64,000 nt of DNA from Methanobrevibacter cuticularis (GCF_001639285.1 NZ_LWMW01000087.1:1-64000); one strand, 5' to 3'. Numbered from the stretch's first letter, positions 1-10,740 are shown. A program made the numbers and translations. The notes: generated from the sequence alone by a model not told the origin.

Positions 1-3000
1 AATAGTTCTTCTACTAATGCTGAGATTCAGGCTTTCCTCAGTAATACCTCTGCAGGTGACAATGATGTTACCTTTGAGGAAGGAAATTATAGTCAGATCA
101 CTGGTTTAACTGTAGGAAGAAGTGTTAGCATCTCATCCAACGGTACAGTGAATATACAAGGTACTAACACAGGTACACTGTTTACTGTCACATCACCGAA
201 CGTAAAGATCGTTAATTTGAATATAAGCAGGTATAACTTCGCTATTAATTTAAACAGTGGTAATTTATCGGTTATTGGTTGTAATATGAGTACAATCGAT
301 AGAAGTATCCATTTGTCTGGTGCTTCTTTGACTGGTGTTTTACTGGAAAATAATACTATAATTTCTTCTGTAAACAGCATTAATTATGGTGCTGTATATG
401 TAAACGCCACAGCTAGATCAGTTGTTAACATTACGGTTAAAGGTAATAATATCCGAGGCAACGGTACATCTAACTCGAATAGCGTGCGTTTCAACGTTTC
501 TAGTTGTAATAATACTCTATTTTTCGACAACAACAACATCACAGGAACATACGGTGTTTATCTGTATGCAGAAACCAGCAACAACACCATAACCATCACC
601 AACAACAACATCACAGGATCATCCGCATACGGTGTTGAGCTTCGTGCATACACCAGCAACAACACCATAACCTTCACCAACAACAACATCACAGGACCAT
701 ACGCTGTTGTTCTGTATGCATACACCAACAATAACACCATAACCATCACCAACAACAACATCACAGGAACATCCTACTCTGGTGTTTATATGTATGCATA
801 CACCAGCAACAACACCATAACCTTCACCAACAACAACATCACAGGAACATCCTCATACGGTGTTGCTCTGTCTGCATACACCAGCAACAACACCATAACC
901 TTCACCAACAACAACATCACAGGACCATCCGGTGTTTATTTGTATGCATACACCAGCAACAACAACATCAACTTCACTGATAACAATATTGGGGGTGCAT
1001 CTTATGGTATGTATGTTAACTGTAATAATAGAGGTTTTAGTGGTTTGTCTGTAGTGAATAACACTATTAATGCTACTAACTCTGGTGGTATTGGTATTGG
1101 GTTTGTTAATCTTAATCCAACTGATTTGAGTGATATTCTTGTTTCTGGTAACAACATTTTTGCTGGAACAACTACTGGTACTGGTATTAGTTTTGTTACT
1201 GGTCTAGCTTCTGTAACTAATGTTACTATCAATTATAATCGTGTTTTAGCTAATACTGGTTTGAGTATTCCAGCAACAACTGCTGGTAGTGTTGATGCTA
1301 ACCTTAATTGGTGGGGAATTAACAATATAACTGGTAAAATTAATGGTATTAATACCAGTAACCATTATATTTTGAATATTACTAACTCTAGTAGTTTGGA
1401 TAATCTTAATATTGGTGACAAAGTTAATTTTTCTCTGTTAGTATTGAATACTACTTTGACCAATGATGGTGTTGGAAATTTACCTGATTTTGTCATTAAT
1501 GGTACTTTTAATGGTATAGCTTATAATTCTAGTCGTGCTGATAATTTTACTTATATCTTCAATATTTCATCTTTAGGAAATCAGACTGTACATGCTTCTT
1601 TAGACGATCAATATGTGAATAGAACTTTTGCTGTAATTGCTGCAATAAAAAATTCTACTAATTCAACTATTGTTATTAGTCTTAATCCTGCTCAAATTGG
1701 TGAAAACATCACTGTTAGTGGTCAGTTAGCTAATTATACTGGAATATCTAGTGTTAATGTTACTGTTGATGGCACAATATTTACGAATATTGCTGTTGAT
1801 GTTTCTGGTTATTGGGAGTTAAATTATACTACTAATCGTACTGGAACTGATTTAGAGATTATTGTTAGCTTTGCTGGTGATGCTAATTACGATGCATTTA
1901 GCAATTCTACTACTTTCACAGTAAATAAGAATAGTACTAATTCAACTATTGTTATTAGTCCTAATCCTGCTCAAATTGGCGAAAATATCACTATTAGTGG
2001 TCAATTAGCTAATTATACTGGTGTTACTCAGGTTAATGTTACTGTTGATGGCACAATATTTACTAATGTATCTGTTAATAATGGTTATTGGGAGTTAAAT
2101 TACACTACCAATCGTACTGGAACTGATTTAGAGATTATTGTTAGCTTTGCTGGTGATGCTAATTACGATGCATTTAGCAATTCTACTACTTTCACAGTAG
2201 CTAAGAATAGTACTAATTCTACTGTTGTTGTTAGTCATAATCCTGCTCAAATTGGCGAAAATATCACTATTAGTGGTCAATTAGCTAATTATACTGGAAT
2301 ATCTAGTGTTAATGTTACTGTTGATGGCACAATATTTACGAATATTGTTGTTGATGTTTCTGGTTATTGGGAGCTAAATTACACTACCAATCGTACTGGA
2401 ACTGATTTAGAAATTGTTGTTAGCTTTGCTGAGGATAATAATTACGATGCATTTAGCAATTCTACTACTTTCACAGTAAATAAGAATACTACCAATTCAA
2501 CTATTGTTATTAGTCTTAATCCTGCTCAAATTGGTGAAAACATCACTGTTAGTGGTCAATTAGCTAATAATACTGGAATATCTAGTGTTAATGTTACTAT
2601 CGATGGTACACTATTTAATGTACCTGTTAATGGTTCTGGTTATTGGGAGCTAAATTACACTACCAATCGTACTGGTACTTTCGATATAGTTGTTAGTTTT
2701 GCTGGTAATGATAATTACACAAGCTTTAGTAATTCTACTAGCTTTAATGTTACTAAGTTAGCTATTAATTCAACTGTAAATGTTCCTAAAACTGTTAAAG
2801 TGGGTAAAACCATAACAATCAGTGGTTTGCTTGTTGATGAGAGTGGCAATCCAGTAGCTAATGCTCCGATTACTGTTACTGTTGGTGGTAAAGTTTATTC
2901 TTTGACTACTGATTCTAATGGTCGATGGAGTCTTACTTACAAACCAACACACACAGGAACCGTCGATGTTACAGTAAATTATACTGGAAACGATAGATGC

Positions 3001-3468
3001 TTTAGCTATACCAATACTACAGTTTTTAATGTTGTAAAAGGTCAAGTTATTGTTGATATTGATGTAGTTAAAAATTCTGATGGATCTGTTGATGTAATTG
3101 TGACAGTGACTGACGAATACGGCGATCCAATACCAGACTACAAAGTTAATATTGATTTGGATGGTAAAAACATTGGAAATATCGTTACTAATGTTCTTGG
3201 TATTGGAAGAATCCATATACCAACTAATAAACTTAGTGTCGGTCATCATGTGATTACAGTCTCATCTGATAATGCAAACTACAATGTTAATCCAGTTTCA
3301 GTTGAATTTGAAACCCAAAACAACAATAATGATACTAATAATACTAATAAAACAAGTGATAATCCAGTAGCTACAGCTACTATGAAAAATACAGGAATAC
3401 CGATAATAACTATCATATTAGTGTTGATAAGTGTGTTTGGAATAACTATTAGAAGAAAACAAAATTAA
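1..3468 (+). CDS. Adhesin-like surface protein, 5' end outside the window
   Basis: The reading frame is open from base 1, and its first residues (NSSSTNAEIQAF) match the region just after the signal peptide of the complete paralog at 59111-62473, so only the signal peptide region is missing. An Asn-rich array of short repeats (NNNITG-type, about 530-970) predicts a right-handed parallel beta-helix. Four Ig-like repeats of about 93 residues follow (starts near 1648, 1927, 2203, 2482), each with the PAQIGEN and GYWELNYTTN motifs, then two further beta-sandwich-like segments. The C-terminus is a hydrophobic helix followed by RRKQN, a membrane anchor. The protein is probably exported and displayed on the cell surface. 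Many N-x-S/T sequons suggest N-glycosylation. The ligand is unknown. The array favours C-ending codons (aac, atc, aca), unlike the AT-rich flanking codons. Confidence 0.88.
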   Translation, partial: NSSSTNAEIQAFLSNTSAGDNDVTFEEGNYSQITGLTVGRSVSISSNGTVNIQGTNTGTLFTVTSPNVKIVNLNISRYNFAINLNSGNLSVIGCNMSTIDRSIHLSGASLTGVLLENNTIISSVNSINYGAVYVNATARSVVNITVKGNNIRGNGTSNSNSVRFNVSSCNNTLFFDNNNITGTYGVYLYAETSNNTITITNNNITGSSAYGVELRAYTSNNTITFTNNNITGPYAVVLYAYTNNNTITITNNNITGTSYSGVYMYAYTSNNTITFTNNNITGTSSYGVALSAYTSNNTITFTNNNITGPSGVYLYAYTSNNNINFTDNNIGGASYGMYVNCNNRGFSGLSVVNNTINATNSGGIGIGFVNLNPTDLSDILVSGNNIFAGTTTGTGISFVTGLASVTNVTINYNRVLANTGLSIPATTAGSVDANLNWWGINNITGKINGINTSNHYILNITNSSSLDNLNIGDKVNFSLLVLNTTLTNDGVGNLPDFVINGTFNGIAYNSSRADNFTYIFNISSLGNQTVHASLDDQYVNRTFAVIAAIKNSTNSTIVISLNPAQIGENITVSGQLANYTGISSVNVTVDGTIFTNIAVDVSGYWELNYTTNRTGTDLEIIVSFAGDANYDAFSNSTTFTVNKNSTNSTIVISPNPAQIGENITISGQLANYTGVTQVNVTVDGTIFTNVSVNNGYWELNYTTNRTGTDLEIIVSFAGDANYDAFSNSTTFTVAKNSTNSTVVVSHNPAQIGENITISGQLANYTGISSVNVTVDGTIFTNIVVDVSGYWELNYTTNRTGTDLEIVVSFAEDNNYDAFSNSTTFTVNKNTTNSTIVISLNPAQIGENITVSGQLANNTGISSVNVTIDGTLFNVPVNGSGYWELNYTTNRTGTFDIVVSFAGNDNYTSFSNSTSFNVTKLAINSTVNVPKTVKVGKTITISGLLVDESGNPVANAPITVTVGGKVYSLTTDSNGRWSLTYKPTHTGTVDVTVNYTGNDRCFSYTNTTVFNVVKGQVIVDIDVVKNSDGSVDVIVTVTDEYGDPIPDYKVNIDLDGKNIGNIVTNVLGIGRIHIPTNKLSVGHHVITVSSDNANYNVNPVSVEFETQNNNNDTNNTNKTSDNPVATATMKNTGIPIITIILVLISVFGITIRRKQN

Positions 3469-3478
3469 ACATTTTTTT

Positions 3479-3530
3479 GGGAGGATATTTATTTTTCTCC
3501 TCTATTTATTTATTTTTTTTATTCATATTT
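3479..3530 (+). terminator. Possible terminator after the adhesin gene
   Basis: A GAGGA/TCCTC inverted repeat lies just after the stop codon and is followed by long T-rich tracts, which archaeal RNA polymerase uses to terminate. The stem is short, so the T-runs may be the main signal. Confidence 0.35.
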
Positions 3531-3592
3531 GTAATTTATTAACTAATTAAAGTTTTTTTTTTTATTGTTTATCGATTAATTATAATAATTAT

Positions 3593-3726
3593 GAGAGTGT
3601 TTCATAATTACTTTTTCACTAAATAAATCTACAAGATTTGAATAAATTATTCAGATAAATTAAACAAAAAAATCTCGCTGATTTTTACAAATTTGTTCAT
3701 ACAAAACTTAATTATGAGACACTCCC
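3593..3726. mobile_element. MITE-like inverted-repeat element, GAGAGTGT family
   Basis: About 134 bp with 18-bp terminal inverted repeats: left end GAGAGTGTTTCATAATTA, right end the same sequence inverted with two mismatches. There is no coding capacity. The same termini bound a 290-bp element at 46966-47255, so this is a dispersed family, probably mobilised in trans by a transposase not seen in this window. No clear target duplication is visible here. Confidence 0.6.
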
Positions 3727-3814
3727 TATATTAATTTTTTTTAAAATATTTAAATAATATGTGAATCCATATAATATATGTAAAACCATATTAAATAAAA
3801 AGGATTTGATATTT

Positions 3815-4141
3815 ATGTCAACTGTAAAAACCACTTTAAATATAGATTCTGAAACAATGCGAAAAATAAAATTAATTGCATTAAATAAAAATAAAACACA
3901 GACAGAAATAGTAAATAAAATATTAAAACAAGGAGTAATAAATGAAACAGAAATAAATGAGAATGATACATTAGAAGAGAGAATAAACAAAAATCCAAAC
4001 CTTAAATTAATGAAAAAATCTAAATATGTTTTAGATAAAGATAATGCTAGAAAATCATTTGAAAATTTAAAAGGGAGTATCAAAACAGAAAAGTCAGTAA
4101 ATGCAGTTAAACTAATAAATGATGTAAGAAAAGGAGATTAA
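3815..4141 (+). CDS. VapB/RHH-type antitoxin
   Basis: 108 residues from ATG at 3815; an upstream in-frame ATG at 3761 would add an 18-residue tail that lacks the domain pattern. The N-terminus (MSTVKTTLNIDSETMRKI) looks like a ribbon-helix-helix DNA-binding strand and helix (KTQTEIVNKIL). The C-terminal half is highly charged, as expected for a toxin-neutralising tail. It ends 3 bp before the PIN-domain gene, with which it forms an operon. Expected role: bind and inhibit the toxin and repress the shared promoter. The family assignment rests on N-terminal pattern and position. Confidence 0.65.
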   Translation: MSTVKTTLNIDSETMRKIKLIALNKNKTQTEIVNKILKQGVINETEINENDTLEERINKNPNLKLMKKSKYVLDKDNARKSFENLKGSIKTEKSVNAVKLINDVRKGD

Positions 4142-4144
4142 TAA

Positions 4145-4543
4145 ATGATATTTTTAGATGCTGACTTTTTAATGTCATTTTTTATTGATACTGAAGATAA
4201 CCACGAAAAAGCCACACAGATATATGAAAAAATCGAGAATGAAGAATTAATAATATCTAATTCAATTATATTAGAGATCATGACTGTTTCAAATATTAAA
4301 ATAAAAGTTAGCAAAGAAAAACTAAAAGAAATTTATATTAGTTTAAACAGTGGCTTATTTAATATAATTGAAGATATTAAAATATATGATGAGACTATGG
4401 AAAGACAAATCAATTATCATCCTCAAAGACTTCCTTTTTTTGATTGTTTATACCTTGAGCTAATGGAACAATTAGGAATAACAAAAATAGCTACATTTGA
4501 CAAACACTTTAATAATAAAGGAATTGAAGTAATAGATCATTGA
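4145..4543 (+). CDS. VapC-like PIN-domain toxin
   Basis: 132 residues, the usual VapC length. PIN-domain acidic residues are visible: Asp near the N-terminus (MIFLDADFL), Glu in SNSIILEIM, and Asp in PFFDCLYLELM followed by the IATFDKHF motif near the C-terminus. PIN toxins are Mg-dependent ribonucleases, often cutting tRNA or rRNA. Start ATG lies 3 bp after the antitoxin stop, so the two are co-translated. The pair lies between a surface adhesin gene and a membrane cluster, next to a MITE, typical of a mobile stabilisation module. Confidence 0.8.
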   Translation: MIFLDADFLMSFFIDTEDNHEKATQIYEKIENEELIISNSIILEIMTVSNIKIKVSKEKLKEIYISLNSGLFNIIEDIKIYDETMERQINYHPQRLPFFDCLYLELMEQLGITKIATFDKHFNNKGIEVIDH

Positions 4544-4605
4544 ATTAAGTAAAAGGTTTTTACATAATATAGATGGCTAAAATTTTAATGATCTGTTATT
4601 AATTA

Positions 4606-4941
4606 TTATTCTATCATGATTAATTTTCCCGTTTTGGGGTCTTTGTAGACTTTTCCCATTTCAACATATCCTTCACCTGAGCTATTAGATGTGTCTGGGG
4701 TGTCATTTAGCTCTTTTCCTTGATTGAGCTCGGAAACTTTTTGCATTGCATCTATTGTGTCTTGTTTTTGTTGTGGGGTTGTCTCATCATTGAAGATAAC
4801 GGCTTGCATGTTCCAGGACATTACTAAAAATACTAATAGGCCTACTGCTATTACTAGCATCGCATCGACAAGATTTCCTGTACCTGCCATGGGGTCTTCT
4901 TCTACTCTTGATGAGCGTCGTGTACGTTTACGTCGGACCAT
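4606..4941 (-). CDS. DUF2149 membrane protein, possible ExbD-like partner
   Basis: 111 residues. An Arg/Lys-rich cytoplasmic tail (MVRRKRTRRSSR) is followed by EDPMAGTGNLVDAMLVIAVG, a single membrane segment with an Asp at its start, then a soluble domain of about 65 residues. This is the topology of ExbD/TolR, whose membrane Asp conducts protons. It lies 41 bp downstream of the ExbB-like gene on the same strand, so an ExbB/ExbD-type motor is a reasonable inference. The domain assignment is from memory of the DUF2149 family in methanogens; function is not established. Confidence 0.7.
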   Translation of the reverse strand: MVRRKRTRRSSRVEEDPMAGTGNLVDAMLVIAVGLLVFLVMSWNMQAVIFNDETTPQQKQDTIDAMQKVSELNQGKELNDTPDTSNSSGEGYVEMGKVYKDPKTGKLIMIE

Positions 4942-4982
4942 AGTTTTACACCTTTTATATTTTATAAAAGAAAATGTTTTTT

Positions 4983-5633
4983 TTATTTGTTAAGTTTTAA
5001 AAAGTCTAAGGCTGCATCTGATAATGCTTCAAGATTTGATAAGTATTCATCATACCATCTTTTCCTGATTTTAGATACTAGGTATCCTACTGCTCCTGCA
5101 CCGATACCCACTACTGTCGTGTCAAATGCGACGATAATTGCTTCTGCAAGTGTGTTAACATCTCCACTACCTAGAGCGGCTAATCCTGGTCCCATAGGAA
5201 TTAAAGTCCCCATTAATCCTAAAGTTGGACCAATACGTGCCATAATATCTGTTTTTTCAAGGATTTTATCTATTGAGTTTTCTTCTTGTTCTATTAGTTT
5301 ACGAGCTAAAGTTTCACTTGATTCTGTTGATAGATCATTAGATGAAACGAGTTCGATTAAATCGTTTTTCTGTTTGTTGGGAATAGGAGAGTCTGAAATA
5401 ATCTTTTGAACTTCTTCTTCACTTTTTGCTAATGAAATATCATGAATTAAGTTTTTTATTATTAAAACTGGTATTTTTTTCCTACTGGTATATTCTGAAA
5501 TGAGTCCTCCTAGAGTTATAACTGCATACACAACAAAAATCAACAATATAATTATCACGGGAATTAGTAAACTTTGGGAAATAACATTCAAACCAGAGGT
5601 TAAAAATTCACTTCCAGGAATATTTGCAACCAT
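4983..5633 (-). CDS. MotA/TolQ/ExbB-family proton channel protein
   Basis: 216 residues with three predicted membrane helices. One lies near residues 20-45 (LLIPVIIILLIFVVYAVIT). The other two are in the conserved C-terminal block, which contains IGPTLGLMGTLIPMGPGL and ALGSGDVNTLAEAIIVAF, followed by TVVGIGAGAVGYLV. This block is diagnostic of the MotA/TolQ/ExbB family, proton-driven force generators for transport or motility. It precedes the DUF2149 gene and probably acts with it. With no TonB or outer membrane in archaea, the driven process is unknown. Confidence 0.85.
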   Translation of the reverse strand: MVANIPGSEFLTSGLNVISQSLLIPVIIILLIFVVYAVITLGGLISEYTSRKKIPVLIIKNLIHDISLAKSEEEVQKIISDSPIPNKQKNDLIELVSSNDLSTESSETLARKLIEQEENSIDKILEKTDIMARIGPTLGLMGTLIPMGPGLAALGSGDVNTLAEAIIVAFDTTVVGIGAGAVGYLVSKIRKRWYDEYLSNLEALSDAALDFLKLNK

Positions 5634-5703
5634 TTAAATCACCTAAGCATTATTATAAACATATAATTAGAAATATATAATTAATTTAATAAATTATTAA
5701 TTT

Positions 5704-5759
5704 AATAAATTTGAAAGATCATATTAAATTTAATAAGTCTGAAAGATTATATTAAATTT
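5704..5759. repeat. 28-bp tandem repeat, two copies
   Basis: Two adjacent 28-bp units (5704-5731 and 5732-5759) differ at a few bases and lie in the 273-bp gap between the ExbB-like and DUF2162 genes. The rest of the gap is AT-rich with no ORF. Confidence 0.6.
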
Positions 5760-5906
5760 AATCATGCCAAATTACTATCTTTAATTACTTAAAATACATT
5801 ACATTTATTTTTTTATCAATTATTACATATAATATCACTATCTTTAATTTATTAATGATATAATTAGAAATAAGTTGTATCAAGAAATTTCAAGTTAAAA
5901 CTTATG

Positions 5907-6614
5907 CTATTTTAAGAAGCTATTTTTTCGAGTTAGTATAATTCCTATAGTTATTAAAATTATGCTAGCAATAGCTATCCATATTATAGCCCCAGTATGT
6001 TCAATAGTTATTGAACCCATACTTTTTTGTAAAGTAGTAGCTATATTTGGAAGGAAAAGAGCAGATACTAGAAAATACAAACCTAAGAAAAACATAAAAT
6101 TTCCAAGAACTATAGGATATGGTTTTTTTATAACTCTCATAAATAAACCAGATGCAAAATAAGAAACTAGTATAGTTACAACTAAAGCTAAAACTACATA
6201 TGGACTTAAATCATTAACACCTAATCCTATTGTAGGAGCAACTAGTAATATGCTTACAACAATCGATAGAAAACAGCAAGGGCATGGAGCAATAACAGCT
6301 AAAGCCGCAGCAGTTGATGTATTTTTCTCATGAACTTTCCATTCTCTTATAGTTAAAACTCCTGCCACAATCATGATAGTTGCCATGATTAGGAAAAACA
6401 CACTATTATAAGAGTAAATAAATTCAGTCACTTCTGCTGAATAGAAAGAAGCTATTCTTGTAATTAGATAAACACCAAGGCCATAACCAATAGCTATCCC
6501 AGCTATGATTTTTTTTGGAAAATTAGCCATACCTGAAGCTAATCCTACTTTAATTCCAAAAACTAAGACTGCAGCAAGAATACCGAATTGCCATAACATA
6601 CTTATTGTATCCAT
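5907..6614 (-). CDS. DUF2162 polytopic membrane protein
   Basis: 235 residues with about seven hydrophobic helices. A Cys cluster at the start of one helix (VIAPCPCCFLSIVVSILL) stands out and could bind metal or be redox-active. This matches the DUF2162 putative transporter family, which in methanogens sits beside ExbB-like and DUF2149 genes as here. Substrate unknown. A role in metal or cofactor uptake energised by the ExbB-type pair is only an inference. Confidence 0.7.
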   Translation of the reverse strand: MDTISMLWQFGILAAVLVFGIKVGLASGMANFPKKIIAGIAIGYGLGVYLITRIASFYSAEVTEFIYSYNSVFFLIMATIMIVAGVLTIREWKVHEKNTSTAAALAVIAPCPCCFLSIVVSILLVAPTIGLGVNDLSPYVVLALVVTILVSYFASGLFMRVIKKPYPIVLGNFMFFLGLYFLVSALFLPNIATTLQKSMGSITIEHTGAIIWIAIASIILITIGIILTRKNSFLK

Positions 6615-6731
6615 AATTTATGCCTCGAACTTATTATAATATGATTATTAACTTAAGAACTATATAAAGTTTATTTTAACTTTAATAAAGTTTGTTTGAA
6701 CACTATAATTTTTTATACATTCTTTATTTGA

Positions 6732-6906
6732 TAAAAAATAGATTAGGTATATTATTGAAAAAAAATGTTTTTATTAGAATTAAAATTAGTAAAAAATAGA
6801 TTAGGTATATTATTGAAAAAAAATGTTTTTATTAAGAATTAAAATTAGTAAAAAATAGATTAGGTATATTATTGAAAAAATGTTTTTATTAGAATTAAAA
6901 TTAGTA
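6732..6906. repeat. Tandem repeat of about 59 bp, three copies
   Basis: Three near-identical units (starts 6732, 6791, 6851), each containing ATAGATTAGGTATATTATTG. They differ mostly in A-run length. The array lies in the gap between the DUF2162 and dnaJ genes. No coding potential. Confidence 0.8.
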
Positions 6907-7034
6907 AAATATTAAAAAAAGAAGTAATAGCTATTAAATCAGCCAATACTAACTTATTGGAATGATCATTGTTTTAGATAGCTATATAATAAATAAATAT
7001 GTTAGGTAGATCTAAACGGATTACTGCTTATCAT

Positions 7035-8177
7035 TCAATGATTAATAGCTTCTTTAACTTTATCAAAGAAACCTTTTTCATATTTTTGGATTTCTTCACC
7101 ACTGATTTCAGCAAATTCTTCAAGGAGTTTCTTTTGTTGATCATTAAGCTTTTGGGGAACAACAACGTTAACAGTAACATAGAGGTTTCCTTTAGATTCT
7201 CTTCTCATTAAAGGCATTCCTTGTCCTCTTAGGCGGAATACAGTTCCACTTTGAGTTCCTGCAGGTATTTTTAATTTAGCTTCTCCATCAATAGTTGGGA
7301 TATCTATGTTGTCTCCTAAACTTGCTTGGACAAAGCTTATTTGTTGTTCATAGTAAAGATTAGCTCCTTCTCTTTCAAAGTACTTGTGTTGTTTAATGTT
7401 TATTAAGACTATTAAATCTCCATATCCTCCATTAGCATCTCCAACATTTCCTTCTCCTGGGACTCTAAGACGTGAACCTGATTCAACACCTCTAGGAATT
7501 TTTATATTAATTGTCTTATTCTCTTTGATTTTTCCCTTACCATTACACTCTTTACAAGGATCTGTAATAATCTTGCCTTCACCATTACATTCTCTACATG
7601 GCCTGACATTCATCATCTGACCTAAGATTGTATTAGTTACTTGTTTTACTTGTCCAGTACCTCCACAGGTTTGACAAGTTTCAGGACTGCTTCCTGGCTC
7701 TGATTTGCTACCATGGCAAATAGGACAGCTTACATCATGTTTTATGTTTATGTCCCTTTCTATGCCTGAAGCTGCTTCTTCTAAGCTGATTTCAACTTCG
7801 CCGTAAATATCTGAACCTCTTTGGGGTCCTCCTTGGCCTCTTCCTCCACCAAATCCAAACATTTCAAAGATATTTCCAACATCAAAACCACCAAAACCTT
7901 GGAAAATATCATCAAAGTTGACATTTCTGAATATATCTTCATTAGAAAATCCATTCATTCCTGCATGACCAAATTGATCATAAGTACTTCTTTTTTCTTC
8001 ATCAGACAAAACAGCGTAAGCTTCACTTATCTCTTTAAACTTTTCACTACCTTCTTCATCTTCACTAACATCTGGATGATATTTCATAGCTAATTTACGA
8101 TAAGCTTTTTTTATCTCTTTCTTATCCGCTCCCTTCTCAACTCCGAGAACATCATAATAGTCACGCTTTTCTGGCAT
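7035..8177 (-). CDS. dnaJ: Chaperone DnaJ (Hsp40)
   Basis: 380 residues with full class I layout: J-domain ([20 protein letters not shown], with HPD in KYHPDVS), Gly/Phe-rich linker with [18 protein letters not shown], four CxxCxGxG-type zinc-binding repeats ([32 protein letters not shown]), and the C-terminal substrate-binding domain. It stimulates DnaK ATPase and delivers unfolded proteins. A GGTGA ribosome binding site precedes ATG at 8177. Third in the order grpE, dnaK, dnaJ on the minus strand, with a 500-bp gap upstream that probably carries its own promoter. Confidence 0.97.
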   Translation of the reverse strand: MPEKRDYYDVLGVEKGADKKEIKKAYRKLAMKYHPDVSEDEEGSEKFKEISEAYAVLSDEEKRSTYDQFGHAGMNGFSNEDIFRNVNFDDIFQGFGGFDVGNIFEMFGFGGGRGQGGPQRGSDIYGEVEISLEEAASGIERDINIKHDVSCPICHGSKSEPGSSPETCQTCGGTGQVKQVTNTILGQMMNVRPCRECNGEGKIITDPCKECNGKGKIKENKTINIKIPRGVESGSRLRVPGEGNVGDANGGYGDLIVLINIKQHKYFEREGANLYYEQQISFVQASLGDNIDIPTIDGEAKLKIPAGTQSGTVFRLRGQGMPLMRRESKGNLYVTVNVVVPQKLNDQQKKLLEEFAEISGEEIQKYEKGFFDKVKEAINH

Positions 8178-8253
8178 TTAGTCACCTATAGTATAAAATT
8201 GATTAAAAATAAAAAATTATTGTAATTAATATTCTAGTTTCTTGATTCAGTTC

Positions 8254-8431
8254 TTAATTATATAAGTTATAAATTAATTAATTTTGTAATGGGTATTTTA
8301 TTTTCTTAATTTAATTATTTTAATTTATTTTAATTATATAAGTTATAAATTAATTAATTTTGTAATGGGTATTTTATTTTCTTAATTTAATTATTTTAAT
8401 TTATTTTAATTATATAAGTTATAAATTAATC
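8254..8431. repeat. 76-bp tandem repeat upstream of dnaJ
   Basis: Two full copies (8254-8329, 8330-8405) and a 26-bp third copy. Units begin TTAATTATATAAG and include GTAATGGGTATTTT. The array lies between dnaK and dnaJ, about 80 bp upstream of the dnaJ start, so it may duplicate promoter elements. The remaining gap to dnaK (8432-8680) shows no ORF. Confidence 0.8.
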
Positions 8432-8680
8432 ATAATAGTATTCATAATCAAATAAATAACAAACAATTCATTTGTAAAATTAAGTATTCATATGAAAATT
8501 TAGAAACAAATTTAAGTATGATTTTAACTAAAAATTAGGTAGGGATATTAGGATACTAATAGTTATAGTTTAACTAGTATATATCCTTTGATATTACTAC
8601 CTTTTTAATAGATCTTATTTAGATTCTTATTATCTATAATTCATCGATTTAATATCAAATATATTGCTTTTTAGAGATTA

Positions 8681-10555
8681 TTATTTTTTAACTTCATAAT
8701 CAGCATCGATAGTATCATCATCCTCATTTGAATTAGGATTTTGATTAGGGGCTCCTTGATCAGCTCCAGCTTGATTTTGTTGTGCTTGCTGTGCTTCTTG
8801 ATATATTTTTGCACCTATTTCTTGAACAATTTTAGTTAATTCTTCAGTTTTTTCTTTAATAGCTGAAATGTCGTCACCAGGAATGAGTTCTCTAAGTTCT
8901 CCAACTAATTTTTCAATATTTGATTTTTCATCATCAGAGATTTTATCTTTTAGCTCTTCAAGAGATTTTTCAGCAGTGTAAATCATTGAATCTGCATTGT
9001 TACGAACTTCAATCTCTTCTTGTTTCTTTTTATCTTCTTCAGCATTTATTTCGGCTTCTTTGACTTTTTTGTCAATTTCTTCATCAGATAATTTAGTTGA
9101 AGCCGTAATTGTAATAGCTTGTTCTTTTCCAGTTCCCATATCTTTAGCTGATACATTAATAATACCATTTGCATCTATATCGAATGTAACTTCGATTTGA
9201 GGAACTCCTCTTGGTGCAGCTGGGATTCCTACTAACTGAAATCTTCCAAGTGTGGTGTTATCAGATGCCATAGGTCTTTCACCTTGTAAAACGTGAATAT
9301 CCACAGAAGTTTGATTATCAGCTGCTGTTGAAAATATTTGGCTTTTTTTTGCAGGAATAGTCGTATTTCTGTCTATGAGCTTGGTTGCAACTGCTCCCAT
9401 AGTTTCAATACCAAGGGAAAGTGGAGTAACATCAAGAAGAACGAGATCTTTAATTTCTCCAGCTAAAACTCCTCCTTGAATAGCTGCTCCCATAGCTACA
9501 CACTCCATAGGGTCTATTCCACGTTCAATTTCTTTTCCTATGTATCCTTCCACGAATTTTTGGACAACCGGCATCCTGGTAGGTCCACCAACGAGAATTA
9601 TCTTGTCAACATCTCCCTTACTCATTTTAGCATCTTTTAATGCTTGTTCCATTGGAGTTCCACATTTTTTAACGATAGAATCAACAAGTTCTTCAAGTTT
9701 AGCTCTTGTAAGATTGTTTATTAAGTTTTTAGGGCTTCCATCAGTTCCCATGGTAATAAATGGTAAGTTTACTTCACTACTTAAAGTGGTTGATAATTCG
9801 ATTTTAGCTTTTTCAGCTGCTTCTCTAAGTCTTTGAACAGCTTGATCATCATCCATAAGGCTGATACCAGTTTCTTTTTTGAATTCTTCAGCTAAATAAT
9901 TCATTATGATATTATCCATATCGGTTCCACCGAGTTGAGTATCACCACTTGTAGATTTAACTTCGAATACTCCTCCACCAAATTCCATGATAGTTACATC
10001 TAATGTACCGCCACCGAAGTCGAATACCATTATTTCAACTTCATCATCGGTCTGTTTATCTATTCCATATGCTAAACTTGCAGCAGTTGGTTCATTTACA
10101 AGTCTTACTACGTCAAGTCCAGCTATTGTACCTGCATCTTTGGTAGCTGTTCTTTGATTATCATCAAAATAAGCTGGAACTGTAATAACTGCTTTTTTCA
10201 CTTCTTCTCCAAGGAAAGCTTCAGCATCCTTTTTTATTTTCTGTAAAATGAATGCAGATATTTCTTGAGGAGTGTACTCTTTTCCTAAAGCTTTAACTTT
10301 TCTATCAGTTCCCATACTTCTTTTTATTGCACTAATTGTATTTTCTGGATTAGTAACAGCTTGTCTTCGTGCAGGTTCACCTACTAACCTTTGACCATCT
10401 TCTGTAAATGCAACATAACTTGGAAATGCTTTACCGTATTGTGTAGCTCCTTCAGCACTTGGTATTACACTAGGTTTTCCACCAATAAGAACAGCAGCAG
10501 CTGAGTTACTAGTTCCTAAATCAATTCCTATGATTTTTTCTTTTTTATCTGCCAT
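8681..10555 (-). CDS. dnaK: Chaperone DnaK (Hsp70)
   Basis: 624 residues starting at [17 protein letters not shown]. The further upstream in-frame ATG (10567) overlaps the GGTGAT ribosome binding site, so 10555 is preferred. Hsp70 signatures: phosphate-1 loop [36 protein letters not shown] and [13 protein letters not shown], then a beta substrate-binding domain ([12 protein letters not shown]) and helical lid. The tail ends [13 protein letters not shown], as in bacterial DnaK. ATP-driven protein folding with DnaJ and GrpE. In archaea this trio is regarded as acquired from bacteria. Confidence 0.98.
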   Translation of the reverse strand: MADKKEKIIGIDLGTSNSAAAVLIGGKPSVIPSAEGATQYGKAFPSYVAFTEDGQRLVGEPARRQAVTNPENTISAIKRSMGTDRKVKALGKEYTPQEISAFILQKIKKDAEAFLGEEVKKAVITVPAYFDDNQRTATKDAGTIAGLDVVRLVNEPTAASLAYGIDKQTDDEVEIMVFDFGGGTLDVTIMEFGGGVFEVKSTSGDTQLGGTDMDNIIMNYLAEEFKKETGISLMDDDQAVQRLREAAEKAKIELSTTLSSEVNLPFITMGTDGSPKNLINNLTRAKLEELVDSIVKKCGTPMEQALKDAKMSKGDVDKIILVGGPTRMPVVQKFVEGYIGKEIERGIDPMECVAMGAAIQGGVLAGEIKDLVLLDVTPLSLGIETMGAVATKLIDRNTTIPAKKSQIFSTAADNQTSVDIHVLQGERPMASDNTTLGRFQLVGIPAAPRGVPQIEVTFDIDANGIINVSAKDMGTGKEQAITITASTKLSDEEIDKKVKEAEINAEEDKKKQEEIEVRNNADSMIYTAEKSLEELKDKISDDEKSNIEKLVGELRELIPGDDISAIKEKTEELTKIVQEIGAKIYQEAQQAQQNQAGADQGAPNQNPNSNEDDDTIDADYEVKK

Positions 10556-10600
10556 AAATATCACCATTTATTTAGTTTAATATTTTTTAATATTTTTTAA

Positions 10601-10740
10601 ATTAATTTTTAACTTTTTATTAAGTTTTTTAATTTTCAAATTTCTATTAATTTTTTATTAATATTTTTTAATTAATTTTTAACTTTTTATTAAGTTTTTT
10701 AATTTTCAAATTTCTATTAATTTTTTATTAATATTTTTAA
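10601..10740. repeat. 70-bp tandem repeat upstream of dnaK
   Basis: Two almost identical 70-bp units (10601-10670, 10671-10740) of AT-only-rich sequence lie directly upstream of dnaK in the 328-bp gap to grpE. No ORF or clear TATA element can be singled out in such AT-rich DNA. Confidence 0.8.

Noticed and set aside
558-764. Minus-strand frames opposite the adhesin arrays (also 59818-60210, 60229-60531, 2770-3249)
   Set aside because: They are mirror translations of the repeated codons, with repeats of MLLLVMVMVLLL type, no start signals and no independent coding features.
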